NCBI GenBank assembly: GCA_965222825.1
Contig: OZ244964.1
Location: forward strand, 1-64,000
From: G965207335 sp965222825
GTDB taxonomy: Bacteria > Pseudomonadota > Gammaproteobacteria > PS1 > Pseudothioglobaceae
Direction: 5' to 3'
Length of the DNA stretch: 64,000 nt
This document shows positions 27,539 through 35,268 of the stretch, piece after piece. Made by a program: the position numbers and the translations under genes. The stretch's first letter is position 1. Each line of letters starts with the position of its first letter. The notes beneath the pieces are model-generated. The model made no database searches. It worked only from the letters and a program-made list of their open reading frames with translations, and was not told the DNA's origin.

Positions 27539-28558
27539 ATGGATATAACAGCAGCTACTAAAAAAATTATAGCCAAAGAGAATTTATCAGAACAAGAAAT
27601 GCAAATTGTTATGCAAGGTATTATGTCGGGTAAAAATTCTAGTATCCAAATTAGTGGTTTTTTAGTTGGGCTGGCAACTAAGGGAGAATCGGTATCTGAG
27701 ATAGTTGGTGCTACTAAGGTTATGCGTAAATTAGCACTGCCTATTAAACTAATAAATAATAATAATGTAGTAGATACTTGTGGCACGGGAGGCGATGGTA
27801 AAAGTTTATTTAATATTTCAACAGCAAGTGCATTTGTAGTAGCAACAGCGGGTGCTAGGGTTGCTAAACACGGCAATAGATCAATATCTAGTAAGTCTGG
27901 TAGTGCTGATGTTTTAGAATTATCAGGGGTAAATTTAAACCTAAATCCTACACAAATTGCTAGTATTATTGATAAAATTGGTATTGGTTTTATATTTGCA
28001 CAATTACACCATAGTGCTATGAAATATGCCATAGAGGCTAGACGAGGGTTGGCACTAAGAACGATTTTTAATATTTTAGGTCCTCTTACCAATCCTGCTG
28101 GTGCACCAAATCAAGTATTAGGGGTGTATGATAGAAAATTATTACAGCCTGTGGCAGAAACTTTACAAAAACTAGGTAGCAACCAAGTATTAGTAATACA
28201 TTCCAACGATGGCTTAGATGAAATAAGCATAGCAGATACTACCTATATAGCAGAGTTAAAAAACGCAAATATATCGTATTACAGTATTAAACCTGAGGAT
28301 TTTGGTATTAACAGTAAGCCATTAACAAGTATTAGGGTTAATAGTATTAAAGAAAGTTTAGCATTAATACAAAGCTCATTAAATGGCAAAGACTGCCCTG
28401 CTAGAGATATAGTAGCACTCAATGCTGGTGCTGCTATTTATGTATCTGGTATTGCTAATAGTCTAAAATTAGGTATTAGTATGGCACAAGATATTTTAAA
28501 ATCAAACACAGCATTGCAAAAATTTAATAACTTTGTAAAGAATACCAATAATTTTTAA
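27539..28558 (+). CDS. trpD: Anthranilate phosphoribosyltransferase
   Basis: This 339-residue enzyme is the second step of tryptophan synthesis. It has the PRPP-binding DTCGTGGDGKSLFNIST, KHGNRSISSKSGSADVLE, FIFAQLHHSAMKYA, RRGLALRTIFNILGPLTNPA and the acidic pair in HSNDGLDEIS. Length is standard. It is not next to other trp genes but in the pepP-surE operon, a dispersed arrangement common in reduced genomes. Confidence 0.96.
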   Translation: MDITAATKKIIAKENLSEQEMQIVMQGIMSGKNSSIQISGFLVGLATKGESVSEIVGATKVMRKLALPIKLINNNNVVDTCGTGGDGKSLFNISTASAFVVATAGARVAKHGNRSISSKSGSADVLELSGVNLNLNPTQIASIIDKIGIGFIFAQLHHSAMKYAIEARRGLALRTIFNILGPLTNPAGAPNQVLGVYDRKLLQPVAETLQKLGSNQVLVIHSNDGLDEISIADTTYIAELKNANISYYSIKPEDFGINSKPLTSIRVNSIKESLALIQSSLNGKDCPARDIVALNAGAAIYVSGIANSLKLGISMAQDILKSNTALQKFNNFVKNTNNF

Positions 28559-28566
28559 TATCAAAA

Positions 28567-29307
28567 ATGCGTATATTAGTAAGTAATGATGATGGTTATT
28601 ATGCTAGTGGAATTCAAACATTAATAAAAGAATTATCTAGGATTGCTGAGGTTTTTGTGCTAGCACCTAATGCTAATAAATCAGCATCTAGTAGTTCATT
28701 ATCTATAGCCAAGGATTTAACACCAATTAAAATTAAAGATAAGCATTATATGCTTGATGGAACTCCTAGTGATTGTGTGCATTTGGCATTAAGAGGATTT
28801 TTTAGCCATAATTTTGATTTAGTGGTAAGCGGTATTAATTTAGGTGCTAATTTGGGCGATGATGTTATTTATTCTGGCACTGTTGCTGGTGCAATTGAAG
28901 GTAGATTTTTAGGACTGCCATCAATTGCAGTATCTCTCGCAGGTGAGACTGGTGGTTATTTTGATACCGCAGCTAGTGTAGTTGTTAATTTAGTAAATAA
29001 TATACAAAAAAGTAAATTATCACAAAATAGTATTTTAAATGTTAATGTGCCTGATATTTCTGCTACTAATTTAGCGGGATATAAAAGCACTAGACTAGGT
29101 GCTAGGCACTGCTCTGGGACTATTGTTAAAAATAATCTGAAAAATGGAGTTTACCAATTAGGAGATAATGGTAAAGAGGCAGATAATGCTATAGGCACAG
29201 ATTTTTATGCAATTAGCAATAATTTTGTATCAATTACCCCATTACAAATAGATATGACTAAGCATAATGAAGTAGGAACCATTGAAAACTGGTTATCAAA
29301 TATATGA
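28567..29307 (+). CDS. surE: 5'/3'-nucleotidase SurE
   Basis: This 246-residue nucleotidase (survival protein E) has the metal-binding start ILVSNDDGYYASGI (D8, D9). It also has APNANKSASSSSLS with the conserved Ser/Asn, VVSGINLGANLGDDVIYSGTVAGAIEGRFLG split over two motifs, and NVNVPDI. All catalytic positions appear present. It overlaps the heptosyltransferase start by 4 bp. Confidence 0.95.
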   Translation: MRILVSNDDGYYASGIQTLIKELSRIAEVFVLAPNANKSASSSSLSIAKDLTPIKIKDKHYMLDGTPSDCVHLALRGFFSHNFDLVVSGINLGANLGDDVIYSGTVAGAIEGRFLGLPSIAVSLAGETGGYFDTAASVVVNLVNNIQKSKLSQNSILNVNVPDISATNLAGYKSTRLGARHCSGTIVKNNLKNGVYQLGDNGKEADNAIGTDFYAISNNFVSITPLQIDMTKHNEVGTIENWLSNI

Positions 29308-30287
29308 AAATAGCTATTGTTAAACTATCGGCATTAGGTGATATTATTCATACTATGATTGTGCTACAATTTATTAAAAAATATCGCCCAGATTGTATTA
29401 TTGATTGGATAGTAGAGAAAAAATTTAAGAGTATTTTAGATAATAACCCAGATATTAACAAAATTCATAGTATTAATCTAAGCAAGGTTAAAAAAAGAAA
29501 ATCACCAATATTATTATTAAAAGAATTAAAAAAAATCCGTCAATTTGGTAAATACGATTTAGTTATTGATGCTCAAGGCTTATTAAAATCTGCTATTGTT
29601 GCTAGGTTTTTAGGTGCTAAAAAGATATATGGTTTTGATAAAAACTCTATTAGAGAGCCCATAGCTAGTTTTTTTTATCATAATAAAATATCAATTAAAT
29701 ATAATAAAAATACCATTGATAGAAATGTAGCTGTTATTTGTGAGCACTTAGATATTAAAATATCAAGTAATGATATTATAAACAAATCTCCATTTTTATT
29801 TTTTAATGATAGTTTTACAATATATGAAAAAGATTATATTGTTTTTATAGTTAATTCTAATTGGGAAAATAGAAACTATCCATTAGAAAAATTTGTTGAA
29901 ATTGCCAATAATATTAAATTAAAATGCTTTGTTGCCTGGTCTAATAAAAACGAACAAAACAAAGCATTATGGATGAGTAAAGAGTCTAATTATATTGAAA
30001 TTTTGCCAAAACTAGACCTAAACAAATTAAAATCTATAATTAATAGTGCTAGATTATTAATTGGTAATGATACTGGTCCAACACATATAGCTTGGGGGCT
30101 TAATATTCCATCAATTACTATTTTTGGACCCACACCAGAAAATAGAGTTTATAAAACCCCTATTAATAAAACCATTAAGTCTAACTCTATCATAAACCAT
30201 CGCAAACTAAATAAGAAGGATGATTCTATTAAAAATATAGCAGTTAGTGACATAGTTACTATGGCTAAAAAGTTATTAAACAAATGA
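29304..30287 (+). CDS. waaC: Lipopolysaccharide heptosyltransferase I
   Basis: This 327-residue GT9-family glycosyltransferase adds the first heptose to Kdo2-lipid A. It has the characteristic start KIAIVKLSALGDIIHTM, VIDAQGLLKSAIVARFLGAK, and the nucleotide-sugar site IGNDTGPTHIAWGL and SITIFGPTPENR. The DAQGLLKS string favours WaaC over WaaF. It sits between surE and a GT2-like gene with ATGA overlaps at both ends, so it is a tightly coupled LPS pair. Confidence 0.88.
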   Translation: MKIAIVKLSALGDIIHTMIVLQFIKKYRPDCIIDWIVEKKFKSILDNNPDINKIHSINLSKVKKRKSPILLLKELKKIRQFGKYDLVIDAQGLLKSAIVARFLGAKKIYGFDKNSIREPIASFFYHNKISIKYNKNTIDRNVAVICEHLDIKISSNDIINKSPFLFFNDSFTIYEKDYIVFIVNSNWENRNYPLEKFVEIANNIKLKCFVAWSNKNEQNKALWMSKESNYIEILPKLDLNKLKSIINSARLLIGNDTGPTHIAWGLNIPSITIFGPTPENRVYKTPINKTIKSNSIINHRKLNKKDDSIKNIAVSDIVTMAKKLLNK

Positions 30288-31147
30288 AAATAAGTGCTTT
30301 TACTTTTATAAAAAATGGCGAAATACTAGGTTATCCCTTTATTGAATCAATTAGCTCTGTTTTGCCTATTTGTGATGAGTTTGTTGTTAATATCGGCACT
30401 AGTGACGATGATACCTTAGAGCAAATAAATGCTATTGATAGTCCAAAAATAAAAATTATCCAAAGCACATGGAATGATAATATGCGTAATAAAGGTTTTG
30501 TTTATGGACAGCAAAAAATGATTGCTCAATATAGTTGCACGGGTAATTGGGCATTTTATGTTGAGGGCGATGAGGTTTATAATGAATGTGATTTGTTAAA
30601 AATTAAACAAGCAATGCAAGATAACTTAGATAATGATGAGGTAGAAGCATTAGTTATGGACTATTACCATTTTTACGGCAATACCAATACTTATTTAGAC
30701 TCACCTGGTTGGTATCGTTCTGAGGCTAGGATTATTAAAAACAATATTCGCTGTTATGCACCTGATGGCTTATTTTGGCTGGTGCTTGATAAAAATAAAA
30801 AAGGTAGGTATCCAAAGGCAAAAAAAATAGGCGCTTATTGTTATCACTATGGTTGGGTTAGAAATGAGGCAAAAATGCAGTTAAAAAATAAAATGGTTGA
30901 AAAATACTGGGATAAAATTAACCCAGAGATAAATTATGCCCAAATGGATAGACGAATTTTAAAGTATTTTAATGGTAGTCATCCAAAAATAATGCAAAAT
31001 TGGCTAAGCAAAGATAAAAAATTATTTACAGTGGATAGTAATTATAAACCTAGTAGCAAACAAAATCGCCATTTTGCTATGTTAAAGTTAGAAAAATTAT
31101 TAGGATTAGAATTGAGTAAAAAACATTTTAGCCTATTAAAAGATTAG
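30284..31147 (+). CDS. Glycosyltransferase, family 2-like
   Basis: This 287-residue cytosolic protein has a GT-A style start (ISAFTFIKNGEILGYPFIESI), VVNIGTSDDDTLEQI and WAFYVEGDEVYNE, where the acidic residues match the nucleotide-sugar/metal position. Tyr- and Trp-rich middle strings (YYHFYGN, CYHYGWVRNEAKM) resemble a GT2-like family often beside LPS core genes. The acceptor and donor cannot be told from sequence. It is the last gene of the operon and overlaps waaC by 4 bp. Confidence 0.8.
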   Translation: MKISAFTFIKNGEILGYPFIESISSVLPICDEFVVNIGTSDDDTLEQINAIDSPKIKIIQSTWNDNMRNKGFVYGQQKMIAQYSCTGNWAFYVEGDEVYNECDLLKIKQAMQDNLDNDEVEALVMDYYHFYGNTNTYLDSPGWYRSEARIIKNNIRCYAPDGLFWLVLDKNKKGRYPKAKKIGAYCYHYGWVRNEAKMQLKNKMVEKYWDKINPEINYAQMDRRILKYFNGSHPKIMQNWLSKDKKLFTVDSNYKPSSKQNRHFAMLKLEKLLGLELSKKHFSLLKD

Positions 31148-31233
31148 TCGTAGTTTTTGTACAAAATCCAATTTGTGATATGCCTTTACTTGAAAGTCGG
31201 ATTTTTATAAGATATTGTTATAAACATATTTTA

Positions 31234-31301
31234 AAAAAAAGCAAGGCTTTTGAATCGCCAAAAACAAGGCAATTCTCACATAGCCAAAACCTCGCTTTTA
31301 A
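31234..31301 (+). repeat. Dispersed repeat composite downstream of the glycosyltransferase operon
   Basis: AAAAGC-AAG-GCTTTT (31237-31251) forms a short stem with a partial T-run that may end the operon. It is embedded in two dispersed repeats: 31242-31264 is nearly identical to 14373-14395 (two differences in 23), and 31263-31301 aligns to 779-817. Confidence 0.5.
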
Positions 31302-31315
31302 TAGTTAAGCAAAGA

Positions 31316-31639
31316 TTATTTTAGTGCAGGAAATAAAGCATTAGCAATACCAGTCCATGCCACTCCAGGAGCAATACTACCTGCAGTGCCAGCAGAACTA
31401 ACACTACCAATAGTTGTACAAGCAGAGCCAACAGAGCCAATGCTACCAGCACTACTAATACAGGCCTCACCACCACCAGATACTGCTGATACATCAATAC
31501 CAGCATCCTATTTAGGAATAGCTATGTAAACTAAATTTTTACTACATTTTACAACTTTATAATTAACACCCTCAGTTCCCAAAACAGCATTAGGATTGGC
31601 TATTAATTTAGCACGAAAATCTTTATTATGAACATCCAT
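31316..31639 (-). pseudogene. NHLP-type RiPP precursor, copy A, broken by amber stop
   Basis: This is a 107-codon relative of the intact gene at 31801-32121, preceded by the same AAGGAG ribosome binding site. The leader (MDVHNKDFRAKLIANPN, then NYKVVKCSKNLVYIAIPK) is intact. Codon 31508-31510 is TAG where copy B has GAG (Glu), so translation stops exactly where leader meets core. The rest stays in frame (DAGIDVSAVSGGGEACISS ... SIAPGVAWTGIANAL). Only the last about 15 residues differ appreciably from copy B. It is a recent duplicate that has lost its core, unless the stop is suppressed or a sequencing error. Confidence 0.75.
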
Positions 31640-31751
31640 TACATTCTCCTTATATATTATTAAAAAAAACTCTTAAACAATTACCAAATATATTTTATAA
31701 ACTATGTCTTTATAATAGAAAGGTTTTATTAGCCTATATACAAATAAACAC

Positions 31752-31786
31752 AAACCCAACCTTTAAATTACTGCAAAGTTAGGTTT
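31752..31786 (-). terminator. Hairpin between the two precursor copies
   Basis: AAACCCAACCTTT (31752-31764) pairs with AAAGTTAGGTTT (31775-31786) with one mismatch and one bulge, loop about 10 nt. On the minus strand a T-rich stretch follows, so it can terminate the transcript of the copy B gene. Confidence 0.6.
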
Positions 31787-31800
31787 TCTAATAACTTGTA

Positions 31801-32121
31801 TTATTTTGCAGAGCCTAAAAGACCTTTAATATCAGACCATACAACCCCAGGAGCAATACTACCTGCAGTGCCAGCAGAACTAACACTAGCAAGGGTTGTA
31901 CAAGCAGAGCCAACAGAGCCAATGCTACCAGCACTACTAATACAGGCCTCACCACCACCAGATACTGCTGATACATCAATACCAGCATCCTCTTTAGGAA
32001 TAGCTATGTAAACTAAATTTTTACTACATTTTACAACTTTATAATTAACACCCTCAGTTCCTAAAACAGCATTAGGATTGGCTATTAATCTAGCACGAAA
32101 ATCTTTATTATGAACATCCAT
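31801..32121 (-). CDS. NHLP-type RiPP precursor, copy B (intact)
   Basis: This 106-residue protein starts at MDVHNK, chosen because AAGGAG lies 6 bp upstream and the upstream frame is not conserved in copy A. The leader resembles the nitrile-hydratase-like NHLP family: KDFRARLIANPNAVLGTEG, NYKVVKCSKNLVYIAIP, then a Gly-rich junction SAVSGGG. The tail is Ser/Thr/Gly/Ala-rich with two Cys (EACISSAGSIGSVGSACTTL and onward), the composition of a lanthipeptide or azole-type core. No LanM, YcaO, radical-SAM or C39 transporter gene is in the window. A divergent tusA lies 177 bp upstream. Confidence 0.75.
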   Translation of the reverse strand: MDVHNKDFRARLIANPNAVLGTEGVNYKVVKCSKNLVYIAIPKEDAGIDVSAVSGGGEACISSAGSIGSVGSACTTLASVSSAGTAGSIAPGVVWSDIKGLLGSAK

Positions 32122-32298
32122 TACATTCTCCTTATATATTACTAAAAAAACTCTTAAACAACTACCAAACATATTCTAGCACTATACTATATTTTGCTGG
32201 TAATTATTGTGTAATGGTTTATATAGTTTATGTAGTTTACATTTTAAAATAGCAAGATTTTTTGATGTTAAAATTAGTAAATAAAAGAAAATTTGTTT

Positions 32299-32532
32299 AT
32301 GAAAGAATATATTTTAGATGTTAGAAGATTATTATGTCCTATGCCAGTTATTCGTTTAGGAGAGAAAATAATAACAGTAGCAGTAGGCGATAGTATAAAA
32401 ATGTTAGCAACAGATAGAGGTGTATTGCACGATATACCAGCTTGGTGTAGTATCCATAAGCATAAAATTACTAAAATTATTGATACTAATAATGAGATAG
32501 TAATATATATTAAAAAAAATAAGGTAGAATAG
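32299..32532 (+). CDS. tusA: TusA-family sulfur carrier protein
   Basis: This 77-residue protein has the diagnostic CPMPVIRLGEKI; the Cys carries persulfide, and the CPxP motif is intact. The fold ends with GVLHDIPAWCSIHKHKI. TusA passes sulfur in tRNA thiolation and, in sulfur oxidisers, to the Dsr/sHdr pathways. The ATG at 32299 is used rather than the TTG two codons earlier. It is divergent from the RiPP precursor and 65 bp before glnA. Confidence 0.93.
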   Translation: MKEYILDVRRLLCPMPVIRLGEKIITVAVGDSIKMLATDRGVLHDIPAWCSIHKHKITKIIDTNNEIVIYIKKNKVE

Positions 32533-32597
32533 TCAAGTTCGCAAAGAAGCGTATTTTTACAAAGTTGCTTATTTTAATATTTTAAAAAGGAGTAAAA

Positions 32598-34010
32598 ATG
32601 TCTGTGGATATAATGCAAATGATTAAAGACGAAGAAATAATATTTATTGATTTTCGTTTTACTGATACTAAGGGTAAAGAGCAACATGTAAGTGTGCCAA
32701 GCCATACAATTAACCAAGATAAACTAGCAACAGGGCAAATGTTTGATGGCTCATCTATAGCGGGTTGGAAAGGTATTGAAGACTCGGATATGATTTTAAA
32801 ACCAGATAATGATACTGCCACTATGGATCCATTCACTGAAGAACCAACTTTAATTATCCGTTGTGATGTTATTGAGCCTAGAGATATGAAAGGTTATGAG
32901 AAGGACCCACGATCTATTGCTAAAAGAGCAGAAGAATACTTAAAATCAACTGGTATAGGTGATACTGCTTATTTTGGTAATGAGCCAGAGTTTTTTGTAT
33001 TTGATAGTGTGAAATGGGATACTGGTTTTGGACTTGGTAAAGCATTTTATGAAATTCACTCAGAAGAGGCAGATTGGGAGTCTGGTTCTGATGTTGAGAG
33101 TGGTAATAAAGGACATAGACCTAGAATTAAAGGTGGTTATTTTCCAGTGCCACCAGTAGATTCCTTACACGATTTACGAGGTGCTATGTGCTTAGCTGTA
33201 GAAGATATGGGTGTTAAAACTGAGGTTCATCACCACGAAGTTGGCACAGCAGGACAGTGTGAAATTGGTGTTTTATTTAATACCTTAGTCAAAAAAGGTG
33301 ATGAAACTCAAATTTTAAAATACTGCGTGCAAAATGTTGCTCATATATACGGTAAAACAGCTACTTTTATGCCCAAACCAATAGCAATTGACAATGGTAG
33401 CGGTATGCATGTCCATCAATCAATAGTCAAAAACGGTAAAAACTTATTTGATGGCAACGGTTATGGCAACTTATCAGATATAGCACTTTATTATATAGGC
33501 GGTATTATTAAACACGCTAAAGCATTAAATGCCTTTACTAATGCTTCTACTAATTCGTATAAAAGATTAGTACCAGGATTTGAAGCACCTGAAATGTTGG
33601 TTTACTCTGCCAAAAATCGCTCTGCTGCAATTCGTATTCCTTTTGAGTCTAATCCTAAGGGTCGTCGTATTGAAGTTAGGTTTCCAGACTCAACAGCTAA
33701 TCCATATTTGGCATTTGCTGCTATGTTAATGGCTGGGCTTGATGGTATTATCAACAAAACCCACCCTGGAGAGCCTGCTTCTGTGGATTTATACGAGCTA
33801 AACGAAGAGGAAAAAGCATCAATTCCAAAAGTATGTAGCACACTAGACCAGGCACTAGCAGAGCTAAATAAAGATAGAGAGTTTTTAACAAAAGGTGGCG
33901 TATTTACTGATAGTATGATTGACTCATATATCAAGTTAAAAGCAGAGGAAGTAGTAGCATTAAGAGCATCCCCTCATCCAGTAGAATTTGATATGTATTA
34001 TAGTACATAA
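32598..34010 (+). CDS. glnA: Glutamine synthetase, type I
   Basis: This 470-residue GS-I is the core ammonium-assimilation enzyme. It has FDGSSIAGWKGIEDSDM, the Glu in FGNEPEFFVFD, HHHEVGTAGQCEIG, the GS signature KPIAIDNGSGMHVHQS, NRSAAIRIP, and RRIEVRFPDSTANPYLA. Near the C-terminus VDLYELNEEEKASIP carries the Tyr position adenylylated in GS-I. A strong AAGGAG ribosome binding site lies at 32586-32591. An intrinsic terminator follows at 34093-34123. Confidence 0.97.
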   Translation: MSVDIMQMIKDEEIIFIDFRFTDTKGKEQHVSVPSHTINQDKLATGQMFDGSSIAGWKGIEDSDMILKPDNDTATMDPFTEEPTLIIRCDVIEPRDMKGYEKDPRSIAKRAEEYLKSTGIGDTAYFGNEPEFFVFDSVKWDTGFGLGKAFYEIHSEEADWESGSDVESGNKGHRPRIKGGYFPVPPVDSLHDLRGAMCLAVEDMGVKTEVHHHEVGTAGQCEIGVLFNTLVKKGDETQILKYCVQNVAHIYGKTATFMPKPIAIDNGSGMHVHQSIVKNGKNLFDGNGYGNLSDIALYYIGGIIKHAKALNAFTNASTNSYKRLVPGFEAPEMLVYSAKNRSAAIRIPFESNPKGRRIEVRFPDSTANPYLAFAAMLMAGLDGIINKTHPGEPASVDLYELNEEEKASIPKVCSTLDQALAELNKDREFLTKGGVFTDSMIDSYIKLKAEEVVALRASPHPVEFDMYYST

Positions 34011-34023
34011 AATATAGAGTTAT

Positions 34024-34094
34024 TTATAAGGGTCTCTGATTAACCCTAAGAATTTATTACTAAGTCCCGTAGGGTTGTTCAGAGGTTCCTATAA
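34024..34094. repeat. 71-bp palindromic MITE-like element between glnA and the ABC ATPase
   Basis: The left end (TTATAAGGGTCTCTGATTAACCCTA, read as TTATA + CTCTGA + AACCCTA blocks) is imperfectly repeated inverted at the right end (core TTCAGAGG, 34079-34086). The interior AAGTCCCGTAGGG and CTAAGAATTT, reversed, match 52194-52233 within the larger element at 52066-52284. Same family, opposite orientation. Confidence 0.6.
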
Positions 34095-34123
34095 TAAAGC
34101 TACAATTTGTGGCTTTATTTTTT
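34093..34123 (+). terminator. Intrinsic terminator just upstream of the ABC ATPase start
   Basis: The stem AATAAAGCTAC (34093-34103) pairs with GTGGCTTTATT (34109-34119) with one G-U, a 5-nt loop and a T-run to 34123. It is the natural glnA terminator, but the next gene's ATG is at 34127, only 3 nt beyond the T-run. Transcripts from upstream must pass it. Confidence 0.8.
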
Positions 34124-34126
34124 ATT

Positions 34127-35218
34127 ATGAAACAAAATATACTGATTAAATTTGTTGATGTTGATAAAAGTTATGATGATGAAAATTTAATCGTTGATAA
34201 ATTAAATCTTAATATAGTAAGAGGTGAGTTTTTAACTATGTTAGGTCCATCAGGCTCAGGTAAAACTACATGTCTTATGATGTTAGCTGGCTTTGAGAAT
34301 GTTAGTGGCGGTGAAATATACATTGATGATAAACCTATAGCTAAAATACCAGCATACAAAAGAAATATTGGTATGGTATTCCAACAATATGCTTTATTTC
34401 CGCATATGACTGTGGCACAAAATTTAGCCTATCCGCTGAAATTTCGTAGTTTAGATAAAAAAACTATCAAAAATAAAGTTAATAAATTTTTAGAACTGGT
34501 TAAATTAAGTGATTTTGCTAATAGGCGTCCAGTGCAATTATCAGGAGGACAACAACAAAGAGTAGCACTTGCAAGAGCACTAATTTATAAGCCAGATATA
34601 GTTTTAATGGATGAGCCACTAGGTGCACTTGATAAAAACCTAAGAGAAGATATGCAGTATGAAATTAAAAAATTGCATGAAATATTAGGTTTTACTGCTA
34701 TATATGTTACCCACGACCAAACAGAAGCCCTGACCATGTCCGATAGAGTAGCAATATTTAATCACGGTATAGTGCAACAAATATCAGATACTAAAACTAT
34801 TTATAATAATCCTAAAAATAGTTTTGTTGCTAATTTTATTGGCGAGAATAATTATTTAAGTGGCACATTGACAAAAATACTAGAAGATAATAAGGCTGTT
34901 GTTAGTATAGTAAATCATAAAGATATAATTGTTAGTAATAATAATGATTCTCTATTAAATAAAGAGGTTAAGGTTTTTATAAGGCCTGAGGATATTATTA
35001 TTAAAGCTAATAATGATAATATAGATTATAATTATAATTGCATAGCTGCCAAGATTGTTGATATTATTTTTGTTGGTGATTACATTAGAATTCGTGCTAG
35101 TGTTTTTGATAAATTTGATTTTATGATTAAACATTTAGGCTCATACAATAATAATTTTAAAATTGACGATAATATTTATTTATTGTTTTTAGTTAATAAT
35201 TGTTTAGCACTAATATAA
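34127..35218 (+). CDS. ABC transporter ATP-binding protein, PotA-like
   Basis: This 363-residue ATPase has Walker A LGPSGSGKTTCL (about 40-51), Q-loop MVFQQYALFPHMTV, signature LSGGQQQRVALARAL, Walker B DIVLMDEPLGALD and the switch His in YVTHDQTEALTMSD. A C-terminal TOBE-like domain follows (about 235-360; FIRPEDIIIK). Most like polyamine/Fe/thiamine-type importers of the PotA group. A solute-binding lipoprotein follows 50 bp downstream, but no membrane permease is next to either. The ATG is only 3 nt after a terminator and has no Shine-Dalgarno sequence. Confidence 0.88.
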   Translation: MKQNILIKFVDVDKSYDDENLIVDKLNLNIVRGEFLTMLGPSGSGKTTCLMMLAGFENVSGGEIYIDDKPIAKIPAYKRNIGMVFQQYALFPHMTVAQNLAYPLKFRSLDKKTIKNKVNKFLELVKLSDFANRRPVQLSGGQQQRVALARALIYKPDIVLMDEPLGALDKNLREDMQYEIKKLHEILGFTAIYVTHDQTEALTMSDRVAIFNHGIVQQISDTKTIYNNPKNSFVANFIGENNYLSGTLTKILEDNKAVVSIVNHKDIIVSNNNDSLLNKEVKVFIRPEDIIIKANNDNIDYNYNCIAAKIVDIIFVGDYIRIRASVFDKFDFMIKHLGSYNNNFKIDDNIYLLFLVNNCLALI

Positions 35219-35268
35219 TAGAATAGGCAAGGCTTGTTCTTTTTTCTTTTAGTTAGGAGTATATTATT

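Noticed and set aside
31321..31506. Leu/Val-rich 61-codon frame
   Set aside because: It is an out-of-frame shadow of the broken precursor copy A; the Ser/Gly-rich core read in another frame gives Leu/Val.
31316..32121. Possibility that UAG/UAA are recoded as sense
   Set aside because: One broken gene has TAA and another TAG, both also used as ordinary stops in intact genes, so codon reassignment is unlikely.
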